This document shows positions 11,754 through 23,060 of a stretch of DNA of 52,765 bases, piece after piece. Source of the stretch: Ichthyophonus hoferi (Eukaryota; Opisthokonta; Ichthyosporea; Ichthyophonida; Ichthyophonidae); assembly GCA_002751075.1 (NCBI GenBank), contig NAOQ01000109.1, forward strand, positions 29,384 to 82,148, in the 5' to 3' direction. Both the position numbers and the translations under genes were made by a program. A model generated the notes under the pieces. It saw nothing but the letters and a program-made list of their open reading frames with translations. It was not told the DNA's origin and did not search any database. How positions within the stretch are numbered: the stretch's first letter is position 1; every line of letters begins with the position of its first letter.

Positions 11754-12124
11754 TGGAGGAGATATGCGAAGCTTTACAACAAAAATAACAACCACCAACC
11801 ACATGGTTGTCCAGCCTCATTCATAGGATGCCAGTGCACTGTTTGATCATAGAGATAGTAAGAGGGGGGGAGCAATAGGGACCAGGTGGCCAAGGGGAGT
11901 GAAGGATTGTCTTTGGTGGGCCTAGGGGTAATGAATAAAAAGGGAAATATATAGGTGTATGTGTATGTGCGGTAGTATTGAAATACTCTTTCCATATTTG
12001 GAAGACGTCCTGCAGAAACATCCAATCTGCTCTTTTGGCATTTTAGTATATATCCTGTAATATTTACTCTGATACGGTTATAGTTGTGATTATCCGGCTA
12101 TATAGTTTTATAGTAAGATGATTG
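11754..12124 (-). repeat. Duplicated spacer shared with 42.6-42.8 kb and 51.68-52.06 kb
   Basis: Read on the minus strand this block contains TGATCAAACAGTGCACTGGCATCC and GACGTCTTCCAAATATGGAAAG. Both are found near 51.8-52.0 kb and, more diverged, near 42.6-42.7 kb. A short reading (83 aa) exists here but is not preserved between copies, so I do not call a gene. It is the 3' spacer between a spherulin gene and ari. Confidence 0.6.
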
Positions 12125-12410
12125 TTACAATATCATTAACTTCGAATAAACACGTAGTTATAATATATTTGTCGATGTAGTGAATTAGCTAGTGAGCCAT
12201 ATAGGGAAACACTAATGCAACCTTATCGAGATAGAGTCACACATCCCAGATGAGTCTTTGTAATCTTTTATGAGTTGTATTAACCAATACGAATATTTAT
12301 GATTAGCTCATTTAAATTATTAAAACCTAGCCACATTGGTGTTAGCCCAAAATTAAAACTTTAACAGAGGCGATTAAATGAAGTATAAAAGAAAAGAAAA
12401 CTCAATAATC
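12125..12410 (+). repeat. LTR-like relic related to 22.8-23.0 kb
   Basis: Shares ATTTGTCGATG and AACCTTATCGAGATAGA.TCA, in the same order and spacing, with the sequence downstream of the copia RNase H at 22.2-22.6 kb. It sits exactly between the duplicated spacer and module B, so it probably inserted there after duplication. Boundaries are approximate; it is an old LTR fragment. Confidence 0.45.
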
Positions 12411-13485
12411 AAGAAACCCCTCGCACCTAGGCGGTAATCAGTAACAAAAATACGAAGTTTTCGTGACGCACACAAATACTTTGTATTTATTTATGTGTGT
12501 AATAACCGCATCGTTATTGTAATGTCCAATCCACCAGTTAGCACTCACATACAATAATTAGTGTTTAGATCTCACGCTCGTTCAGAGCTCAGGGAGCTGT
12601 TTACTAACATTAAATAGTGACAACAGTTATTATTTACATTGTAATAATCACTCCTTACCGGTTCATCTCATTGCGCAATCTCCACATTCACAGCCATCGA
12701 TTCCTTCAAAATTAGAACATATCCAATCAAGTGACAATACAATTGGAAATCCCGACAGCTGTGGACAAGTCTCTAGAACTGACTGAAACAGATTCTGATA
12801 ATGTTGTAATCAATCACATATATGACGTTTCTTCTTTAAATGAACATATAAATAAATGTTAAATGGTTTTAGAACGAGTTGGTTGGTGCCAACCAAACCT
12901 AACAAGCCAACCCTTATCAATACACTACTATATGTAGTCGAACAAAGCCCAGTTTTGTTTTTGTTTTTATTATTATTATTATTATTATTATTCAGATATT
13001 AACTTATACATTTAGATAAAGAAAGAAAAGGTTGTTTATCGTTCTGTAAGCCGTTTGTATTTTCCTTGTCACCCGCTCAAAAGAGGTAGGGTGGGTTCAT
13101 ATACAAACGTTGCATACCTGATGCTATTTGCTGAGTTAATTTTATGAAAGGTTATCTTGCTATTACCTGCTATATTATGGCACAGCCTATAATTTATATG
13201 GTTTAAGTACTCTATATTGCAGAAGATTTTACCAAATGGCAGAGATGACTCGATTGTCTAAAGAGAACTAACTACCTCGCTGAAACCCATCGATAGGAAA
13301 ATAGGCATCGGCGATTTTCGTAAATTAGTTTGGTTATTTTATAAATACATACGGTACCAGTGTTTTGACTCGTCTGTGGTTCCTCTGTGACGTAGTAGAT
13401 TTGATTCGGTCCATAGTAACACGTTAAGTCCTTACAACTCACCAATTAATGGCCTGTTACCACCGGAAACTCCTATTGGCACAGC

Positions 13486-16400
13486 CTAGTAACTGTTAAG
13501 GACTTGTAATAAATCGTTAAAGTATGCAGGCACAGTGCCCCATACATCTAGTGGCAGGTTGACCAAGTTGGTGTAGAAGTAAGCCAGGTTATCTCTGCGT
13601 GCTATCTCTAGCGCAACAAAAGTCTCAGCCTTAGTTGTCCTGCATTAAGGATAGACTTGTTAGAAAAGAAGATTGTTGTTGCCAATTGGTTAATACTTGC
13701 TAACAAAATATTGTTCAAGATATGCTGTTGGCCTGAATCTAAAATATTTGCAAAGAATGACAGCAATACCATTCATATTTCTAGATATTTATCCAAGAAC
13801 GTTTGCTTTGTTGTATAGTGCGAAGTACTGCACTGAGATAACCCTATCATTAATACCAAATATTTTAATGTGCCATTTCATTGGTTCCACATAAGGTAGA
13901 TGAGAAAATATTTTCATTGGCGCGTAGTAATTGTGGGTACTTTTTTGAACCAGAGACTCAGTTCTATTCATATATATGCATTTATGTTGTGTTGTTTCCG
14001 CTGGCGGAAAATAAAGTAGAGTTATAAATAGAAAAGAATTCTTACCCGTACAGCATAGCCGATCCTTGGAGCTCACCATTTTCCACTCGAGTTTGGATTG
14101 CACTGACGAAGGAGTCCGGATGCAATGCGCAGTAAGGGCCTGCCCTATAACTGTGGCAGTTTTCTGCAGGATCATTAGATAAATAAATCATGTTGATCTT
14201 ATACAAAGGGATTCATATGTTTACTAGATTACGTGCTTACGTGAACTGTCCGAGTGTGCTTGTACGAGTAAATATTAGAAAGAGCGTACATATATTAACA
14301 AAACGATAAAGCAACCAAAAAATATATGATTAAATAAATAACGTTAGGCTTACCACTCCAGTAGGAGTTACTTCCTTCAAAGATTACGGCAGTGCTGGCA
14401 GGCAAAGGCAGTTCTTTACTAACTGTTACTAACTCTATGGGGCATGCAGTGCCACTGTTGAGTACAACATCAAGCTTGGGATTGATTTGTTTGATGTTGT
14501 TGATCAACTGTGGATGAAATCAATCAAATTAGATTGGAAGATGGAGACAAGAAGTATGGATAGTGGAAAGTAAGAAAGCATACTTCAAAAAGGCAATAGA
14601 ATGTAAAGTATATGGGGCTAGCTACTAGGGAGTATATATGCATTAGGCGCTATACAATGATATAATAAAACAAATAAAATGTCGATCAGAAGCAAAAAGA
14701 CTGTTGGTAACTTACAGTTTGATACCATGCTATATGGTTCTGTCCCCAGACATGAGAATAGGCCTGGTAGGCAGTAGACACTTCATCAACAAAGATACCG
14801 GAGAAACCTGGCAGGCTACCCCACATACGCATCCATGTATTGACATCTCTAATGGTTAAATCAAAATCTCTGTAGATTAAAGGACCGAATAAATATTGGG
14901 ATGTTGTATAAATGCTAATGGGTTGTGTTGTATTTAAACAAATACAGCAATGGTAATTGGGTTTGGTAAAGGTTTTAAAAAAGAAAAAATAATATAGTAT
15001 CCTAATAAACTAAAGTTTCTATATAGGGAAGGATAAACTTGAATGGTTGTGTAATGGCGTGTCTAACTGCAGCTATTCATTCGACCTATTCGGCAATTGT
15101 AATAAAATTACGTAGATTAGTCCTAAATATACCTACACTTTATATATCAAAATTTCAATTGATTGGTTAGAATATTTTATTACCATATTTACTATATGCG
15201 TATTCTTAAATTAAGGACATAGATTGGGATTGCATGAGAAAATAAAAATATTTATGAAGATTAGGCAAAAATGGAGCAACAAATTTGCACACCTGAAACC
15301 GGTATTGGTGAAGATGCCAGTTTCTTTATCATATGTGCTGGTTTTTGTGTAGACGTAACCAAGAGAACGTACACCGTGGTTACCAATGTGTGATACACAG
15401 GTCTGTGATTGGCAGGGGAATTTTTTAGTGTGGGGAGCGCGCATATATGTTGATTCTAGGATCAGGTACTCACTGTATAAGCCAGAAAATAGGAATCTAG
15501 GGGAATACATTGAAAAAAAAAAAGAAAAAGAAGCAAAAAACCCCAAAATGTAGGAGAGAAGAAAGAGAATTAAACAAAAAAAGCAAATGAATACTACTGC
15601 AAGGACCCAACCATACATAAGGAAAGTATTTGTAGATTGCATCCACCTAGTGCACGCAATAGTTTGGTGTATGTGGTTGGGTAAGTGTGTATGAGTGAGG
15701 TATATATGAAACTGTAAGTTAAAAAGATATATTTACCCGGAAACCTGATATATATTCTTCACTAAGATCGTATCCAGGTCCATTGTCAACATTAAGAATA
15801 ACTGTGACACCCTGGCACCCCTTAGCCACTGCATCGAAATCAATCTGGGTGCATGTTGTGAAGTTAAACGATGGCGTGATATAAAGGGGAAGAAGGACGG
15901 CGGGAGTAAGTCCTGCAACCTTTTGGTATGTACAGCAGTTGGCCTTGTTTAAACAAACTTGTACGGCTGAACCCTGTGATGGCGTATAACAATGTAAGTT
16001 AGGTAAAATAAAAAATGATAAAATTTAATCAACGATCATACAGTCCCGTATAAAATGTTATATTAATATATTTGAAATACCCCCTGCTAACCGCTTTATT
16101 TTATTCCATAGACATTATAGCTACTTGGATCAATTTTTTTTTCAAACAAAATAGGGAAATATTAATAACCGTTTCAATTTTAATGTTGGTACTAGAATTA
16201 TGAGCGAAGAAATAGAACGAGTCCGTGATTACCTTTAGTGTATATATTTAAAAAAATTAAGAAAACTTAAAAGGGTGAAATTTTGCCAAGGAATAACCAA
16301 TGAGTATTCCTATAAGGATAAAAACATCAAAGCAAAAACAAACACTAGTTAAGGTACTAGTGTAGGTCCAAAAACAATAAATATAATCGGATCTTACCTT

Positions 16401-18109
16401 GCAACTCGCTCCTGTGCATCCTCTAACACGAATCTGTGCTCCGCATGTTCCCATGCAAGGACTCCATTCTGTCCATACTGCAGTTTCAGGCTCGTTCATT
16501 TCATTCCATCCAACATCGTAAAGAACTACAACATCTAGACTTTCGCCAAATACTGGCATTGCACTGAAGTTATACATACGCGGAAGGTCCTTGGAATAGG
16601 CATCGTGAAGGTATGATTCTTGGAGATAAGTGGCAGTGCTAGCTGTTCTCAATCTAGATGAAATGTGGCTGAGTCAATAAAGAGCAATATAAAACTATGT
16701 TGCGTATGTAAATAATGTGGGTAGCAGATGTGTGGTTGAATTAATGTATGAGAAAAATTGAAATCCTTTTTAAGTAATATAAATCTATTTGAAAATAAAT
16801 AAATGTATAAGATAGAAAAGAAAGCAGTATTACAAAATGCGTGGTTAGGCGCGTTTGTAAAGCCTAACAGTATGTTTTTTTGAACTCTTTTCCAATATAA
16901 GAAACCAATAAGGCGTCTAAACTGATGTATTATTCAGATAGGCTGAGAACATGAGAAACATACTAAAAGCAAAATACTCACGAGCAATATGGTGATGCAT
17001 GTCGCTTTACAACAAAGCCTTTGCACGACTGGTCACGCAAACACAGTATCTTGCATTGCGATACGGTGGCATTATAAGATGCAATTTCGACGGATTCAGC
17101 CAGATCGCGCTTAGCATAATAAGCCCATGGATCTAAAATAGAGGAGGGTTGGCGATCACCAAATAGCCTAGCTATGATAGCTGCCTTTGACTCGCTTTGA
17201 CTGCCTGGAACTTCGGCTATATAAGAAATTGTTTGCTCAGATTTAAATGTTTCGACTTGCGCTGATAACTCATGAAGACTGTAGTGTACATTTTAAAAAA
17301 AGAAATGATGGGAAAGGTTAGGTGTCTGTAAAATAATGAAAGTCCTGTAAGCAGTAATAGTAAAATAAATAAGAATGCATAGATTTGATAGTTACATTTT
17401 GCACATGGATATTGTGCATATTTAGAATGCAAAATGAATGAGTGCGCAAGTTACAGCGGTTACTTTTAAAATATCAAGAAAAAAAAATTGTTGTGAAAGT
17501 AAGAACTAGGCAGGGAAACACATACATGCAGAGATCACTGTCTTTGTGCTTAACAATGGCGCCACATGTCGCGAAATCGGCGCATGCTTGCTGACACGTT
17601 TCCAAATTTGTCCAAATGCGACTAATCTCCTTTGTGCCCGAGATATCCATACCATTGTGCAAGTTCCACTTCAAAGGTTGCACTGTAGTGATAAAGAGTA
17701 AGAAATAATGCCATGTGAAACAAATACTAGAATACAAGCTTACACAGTTTTGGATAAGATGAAATTGATTGTTTGTGAGAGATGGTAATATAAAGTCTAA
17801 ATAATGCCAAAAAAGAAATTTGGGTATGTTTTCTTTCATTTTGAAGGAATACTATTTCACCTGCAATCAAATACTATCAACCTGGTGATGGATCTTAGAT
17901 GAAATCTCTACAATGATAAATTTTAGATGAGATTTCTACTATTTACTACTCAATCAGGAAAGTGAATAGATGTCGACTTGATCTAGTATAGTTGACGATA
18001 AAATGTATAAAAAATTCACGGCATTCGGATTCTAGCCACTACCTGCTTCTACAGTTGCAATTGCTGTAAGGCTCAAAGCCGCCAATGCTGTGTAAATTGC
18101 TCTCTGCAT
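13486..18109 (-). CDS. Gene B: secreted PAN-PAN-TSP1-spherulin-4 protein (567 aa)
   Basis: Ten exons: 18109-18043, 17682-17526, 17278-16982, 16653-16398, 15973-15737, 15402-15293, 14869-14716, 14507-14354, 14163-14046, 13639-13486; TAG stop at 13488-13486. Phases match gene A exactly; only exon 3 differs in length (297 versus 291 nt). Signal peptide MQRAIYTALAALSL...VEA; PAN-like module 1 with Cys spacing x3, x5, x11; module 2 has x3, x5, x12. The TSP1 repeat reads WTEWSPCMGTCGAQIRVRGC; its CMGTCG fits the CxxS/TC O-fucosylation consensus, unlike A and C. Spherulin-4 motifs: LLPLYITPSF, VDNGPGY, RSLGYVYT, GFSGIFVDEV, PASTAVIFEG. No disabling change seen. Same inferred role as gene A; likely a diverged paralog. 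Confidence 0.88.
15474..15496 (-). other. Candidate 23-nt microexon inside intron 5 of gene B
   Basis: Same layout as in gene A: a long pyrimidine tract, CCCCTAG, 23 nt, then GTGAGTACC on the minus strand. In B the pyrimidine tract is longer (a run of T with few interruptions), which would make the acceptor stronger. Inclusion would shift frame in exon 6. It is supported by sequence form only. Confidence 0.3.
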
Positions 18110-18187
18110 AGTGTATTTGTAGTTACAACAAAAAGTGAGCACGCTAATGTTGACACTAATTTTGAAACCGATTTTAATTGCAAAGCA

Positions 18188-18227
18188 TTATATACCAGCC
18201 CAAACTACTTTAGTTATTGTTGATTGG
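18188..18227 (-). promoter_or_regulatory. Gene B core promoter: CCAAT and TATA boxes
   Basis: CCAAT at 18227-18223 and TATATAA at 18194-18188 on the minus strand, about 80 bp before the ATG at 18109. Spacing and the intervening AACTAAAGTAG match the other two genes. Confidence 0.6.
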
Positions 18228-18735
18228 TTAAGGTCGTTTATAGCGATGAGTTGGGGGTTTTACCCTGTAAGATTCTGCAAAGTAATCTAACAATAACGTA
18301 CAGCCTGTTGGATTGGTCTAGCACAGAAAAACACAAGAGGCAGATCTGATCCTAACCTCAGGATCTATATCATGACTGTCAAATCGACGAAATGACATGA
18401 ATAAGTGGTGCTTATAATAGGCAATTATTATTTTAGTTACATATTACAGACCAATACATGTAGATACTTACAATGTTTTAAAACGCTCTTATTTTTATTT
18501 TTTTTAAAATACTCTATTTATGGAAGTTAACTGACGTATTGATGAAATTATTCGCTCATTGATTAACGAATTACTCATTGAAAGACAATTCATCATGAGA
18601 TTTATTACCGTAATTTATCGGCCTATTAGCTTCCAAGAAGCATCTCATTGGTTTTTGTGGTTTATTTAAACAGATGGAAGTAGATAATGTAAAAATCCTT
18701 CCAGAATGAATCCATGTCATCAATGAAGTATTTTT

Positions 18736-19519
18736 ATATATGACATATGGCCCTACTTAGTGTAATAAGCCTCTTGGTAATTGTTTACCGGCTCTATTAT
18801 TATATACCATCATATATTCATATACTATTGTATAGTCGCAAGGCGATAGCTTAAGCAAACACATGGAAAGACAAATGGTATCGACTTTATGATATAAAGG
18901 AATCCATCCATGTCGGTGCCGAATTGGTTGCCTTAACGAATTATACAAGGTTCTAGTTTTCTATAAACTTATGTCAACTTAGGTCGTGTGGCATTTAAAC
19001 TTTATTTTATGTGGCATATGTACTCAATAATGCTTTGAACTATGCGGAGTTGGGAGCTAAAAATTGCGAAATATATGAACCGAATCAAAATAAGACTTTG
19101 AGGTGGGGAAAACCCTTTAGAAAACCCCACTACCAGTGATGTAAAACTGTAGTTGTCCTTACGATTATATATTCATTATGAAATATTGGCAATATAGGAA
19201 TTTAAAACCTATCTTATTAGGCAATTATTGGCTAATAATACTTTGCCGAATCATTATATTATATTAAACTGATTTTTATTTTTAGCTTGCATCGCTTAAA
19301 TATTTCTAAAATATTCTAGTACTGACACTCAAGTGCTATCCTGGGCAAACTGGAACTCCGTTTTCATTCTTTACTTCTTTTCTTTTTCAGGTTTAGAGGC
19401 ATCACCGAGGAACTACGCAATTTTTTTTACTGTTTGTGGGAAAGAGGTTAAAATTAATAAATAAAAAAGCAATATATGCTATAGCAATTGAAACAAAATG
19501 TTTTAAATGTATATTTTAA
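18736..19519. other. Intergenic, nothing recognised
   Basis: AT-rich sequence upstream of module B with short unsupported reading frames only. I see no similarity to other parts of the window. Confidence 0.6.
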
Positions 19520-21480
19520 ATTAATATTACGAGCCTACTTTGGTGAAAGGCCCAGCACTGGACTTAAGCTTTTCATGAATAACTAGTCTAATTCTTTTCT
19601 ATAGTCGTTCCGCAGCTTGCTTCTCTTCAGCTCTTAATTTTGAATAAATTTTCATTGCTTCGGACTATTTAAATTCCAATTCTCTCTTGGCCTCCATTGT
19701 TTCCTTGAAACCCGTGAATTCGGGAATCTGGCCATGCCACAAAGACTTGCATCTATCTAGATTTAATGACTTACTTACAGCATTTGGTAATCTAAGCTTA
19801 ATCAACCTTTGCGCGTGCTTTTTCTTGTAATATGTTGTTGAATGATGTTTGAATAATATTGGTTGCTTGGCCAGTCACAATAAGTCTGATGAGAAAAATT
19901 TCCTCATCCATCCCATAAGCCAAATCGTACATAACTCTTGTAGTGTACTGTGGGCAATTCCTTTTTTATTGTTCTAGCATGTAAGGGTTCTATAAAATGC
20001 ACACTTATGCAGACTGAAAAGCCAATACCACTTTTAAATAGGGGAAGGGCATGCTTCAAATCTATTGTAAACACTTGATAACTTTGTTTAGTTCCATTAT
20101 TTCCTTTAAATGTTTGATATCACATGTTCATTAAAATTTTAAATCCATTTACAGTGTAGGTATCATAGTATATCTGTCCTGCTTTTTAAAAGTTATACAT
20201 ATCTCTCGGCACCTCTGCAAATCCATAGTTTGTATTGTCAGACATGTGTACATCTATGCATTCATACATTTCTCTTGGACTCTAACCTTTGATTAATGAC
20301 AGTAATCAAATCCCCATGTTAATTTGCAATACAATTCCCTTAGTTGCCTCTCTATAAATTGATCGAGTTGGTATGGAAAATAAGATATCGTAACAAAAAT
20401 GCAAACCCTATACTGTTAATGACCCGAGATTTTTCTTTATGGTGCTATCTGAAGCACAAGTAATCACGTTGCCACATTCTTAGCTCTTTTCAATTTCACC
20501 CATTTATAAAATAAATATGCTGGGATTCAATTAACTGTAAGGCATTCTGTATTACCTTGTGACTTGTATTTGATAAACTATAATCATCATTTTTACCGGC
20601 TGCTTTTCAAATTATGTTGAAAAAGCCATCGCTAACTTTATTAAGAGCTGAGCTTAACTCATTAATAAAAATTTCAACACTTATAAGATTAACTACGTTT
20701 TGGTAATCTTCCTTTTTCACGCTTCTATATTACAGTCATGTGTTGAAAATTTTGTGATGGTTGTTCAATCATCCCAATTTCACTAACATTCCCAGTTTGG
20801 GCCATGTGAACAGATTTTTTAATTTATATCATTGGCTTTTCCTGTTTTTCTTAGTCTTATATCTTTCAATTCATCACCACTGCTGTTATGTAGCTTACCT
20901 TCTTCTCTAATAAAAGAAACAATTTCATTAATGGACCCGTAATAAATAATAAAACTGTTTGGACTATTAAATATTCCACACTGGATTGACGAATTTTAAA
21001 CTTTTATGTTTATGACCTGATCTTTGGTTGAAGAGGTATTCATACTCCAGAAGACCTATTGATACTAATTTTCCTTCAAAAGCCCTTGCTCTTTGAACTT
21101 TATTGGATATAGTACAAAGTATTGTTTTTTTTATTAAAAATCTCCTTACAATTTTTTCTAACTTTTAAATTCTCTTTCATGGTTTCTCTATGCTTCGCTT
21201 TCTTCTTTTAAATAGGCATAGGAGCCCTAATTTCCCTTCCAATTGTGTCGGTTGAGTAAGAGTAAAGAGCATGAGTATATTTTGCTACTTCGGCTGTGAT
21301 TATGGCAAAAGCTATGCTTTTATTTTTCTTTTCAAAATAAAACTTAATCATACATAGAATGCTTTTTATGGGTGGTTAAAGATGCTTGCATAGGGGAAAT
21401 TCAATGATAAGGTCATAAATTTGATCCTTTAGGTCCAGTTTTATTCATACTGCTACTTAAATATCAGTGTTTTTAGAAAT
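19520..21480 (-). pseudogene. Decayed coding tract, family not recognised
   Basis: Minus-strand translations keep protein-like stretches in shifting frames across about 2 kb: AFAIITAEVAKYTHALYS near 21.3 kb, KVQRARAFEGKLVSIG near 21.05 kb, YGFAEVPRDMYNF near 20.2 kb, YQVFTIDLKHALPLFKSGI near 20.05 kb and KLRAEEKQAAERL near 19.6 kb (a helical, coiled-coil-like end). Many stops and shifts interrupt it. It looks like one long ancient gene or transposon protein, but I cannot name the family. Confidence 0.35.
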
Positions 21481-22199
21481 TATTTATTTGAAAAGAATAA
21501 AAATATAATGCAAGTAAATGGTATATAAATTGTACTTTCCATAACAATATCCATATATGTTATATATATATATATATATTAATAATTAGGATAAAAATCT
21601 TTGTTGGGTATTTTTACACCATGTATCAGATTTCCCAGTGAATTGGGATCTGCTATTAGAATAGATCTGCCAATCATTTGTAGTTTGTAATAAATTACCC
21701 AACAACATTGTAGGCTTTAATTATTTCGAGAGTCACTTCATTGCAATTAAAATTAGAAACACATTCCATGGCACTAAGATCTGAAAATAATATATTCAGT
21801 TGATTTTTTATTGCTTGGGGAAGAGTTTGTTTCATATTGGATACCTACTCACTTAATAAAGGATGCTTCACATTCCAATGCATCAACATGTGGAAAATCA
21901 GATTTATACTTCCATCATTCTCTAAGTAGGATTGCCCCCACTATTGGGCAATGGTAATGTTATCTTAAACTTTGGCACTTATTACAACACCGACGCCAAT
22001 ACATTTCTTTCTTATTTTTTTTTATCTTTTATGTCTGCTTCATTTACATAATTGTCTTACATTTATTATATTTTATATCATTGCTAATTAACATCAATCT
22101 AACTAATGTTGTACGCTTAGAATAGTACTTTAATAATATTGCAATACTACTACCTAAGATTCTCCCATATTGATAACAATATTCGATTAAGCAAAATAA
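21481..22199. other. AT-rich intergenic with TA microsatellite
   Basis: A (TA)n run lies at about 21559-21580. No gene or recognisable element otherwise. Confidence 0.6.
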
Positions 22200-22620
22200 G
22201 ACTGATCATTGTATTATCGCTTGTTATCAAGGTTTCAGCCAAACGATGTGTTCATTCACAGTTAACAATCTTGTAACATCTCCCGTCAACACAGAGTTCA
22301 CGGACACTAAGAACTACAGGGAGGAAATGCAATCCCATGACAAAATGTCCCGGATCAATGTCATGCATACCGAACTCGCCACAATCAACGAATTCCATAC
22401 TGGACCCTTATTCCAAGAGATGAATTTTGCCTCCAGGGACACAAAACACATTAAGGCGAGGTACTGGCACATCCAAAACTGCGTAGAAAACAAGGAGATA
22501 GAAATTATCTCTTGTCTTTCAGAAAAAATGGTGGTTGATTGCTTGACAAAAACCATGTTGCCTACCAACTACAAGAAGGCCGAAAAACTAATGAGAATGT
22601 ACGACCTTTAAATTCTTCCC
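22200..22620 (+). mobile_element. Ty1/copia RNase H tail, family 3
   Basis: An open stretch at 22246-22611 ends with KHIKARYWHIQNCVENKEIE and then DCLTKTMLPTNYKKAEKL, the standard end of a copia RNase H (KHI.. ryH.Ir..., AD.LTK). Only the tail is present; the rest of the polyprotein is absent. A purine-rich tract (GCAAGGAGG) follows near 22.645 kb, as expected before an LTR. An old fragment. Confidence 0.75.
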
Positions 22621-22653
22621 GCCACCATGCATAGCATATCGTACGCAAGGAGG

Positions 22654-23060
22654 TGCTACGACCAGAATTTCTGATCGAAAATCGCAATTACAAACAATCC
22701 GAAAATCTGCTAAAATTTCAGAGTACCAAGAGCAATTAGAATAATAGTATTAGAGCCAAAGCCTTTAATGCTTTTTTTGTTACAGCTTACTCCTTTATGT
22801 TACAACACTGTTAACTCCAAATGAACCCGTAGTTTAAATTGATTTGTCGATGCACAGTTTGTAAGCACTTACGTTAGGGTTGGTGGGCCATTCAAATAAA
22901 GAACAATATAACCTTATCGAGATAGAATCAGATGTTCCTATAGGTTCTTTTGTATAAGAATATTTGTTGATGTTCCCGCATTAAGGCAGGTGTTATCTTA
23001 TCACAGTAGAATTTGCCAAGCCTGTGTAAGAAATAATGTAGCTATAATGAATACAGAAAA
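22654..23060 (+). repeat. Probable 3' LTR of copia family 3
   Basis: Begins TGCTACGACC immediately after the purine tract that follows the RNase H tail. Its interior (ATTTGTCGATG, AACCTTATCGAGATAGAATC) is related to the relic at 12.1-12.4 kb, showing a dispersed repeat. The right limit is a guess. Confidence 0.45.

Larger units (their letters stand above)
12418..18735 (-). repeat. Segmental duplication module B
   Basis: Aligns with modules A and C over gene, introns, promoter and 3' flank. The 3' flank contains an (ATT)n microsatellite at about 12.97-12.99 kb and the CCTGATGCTATTTGCTGAG segment near 13.12 kb. The upstream edge is near 18.735 kb, at TATTTTTATATATG, exactly where modules A and C change to ari sequence; B has no ari fragment on that side. 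Confidence 0.8.

Noticed and set aside
11774-12025. 83-codon minus-strand frame in the duplicated spacer
   Set aside because: The frame is not kept in the copies at 42.6 and 51.8 kb, so it is not a conserved gene.
13789-14175. 128-codon minus-strand frame overlapping exon 9 of gene B
   Set aside because: It reads exon 9 in the wrong frame and continues into intron 9; the spliced frame matches the paralogs. The similar 165-codon frame at 50236-50733 in gene C is the same effect.
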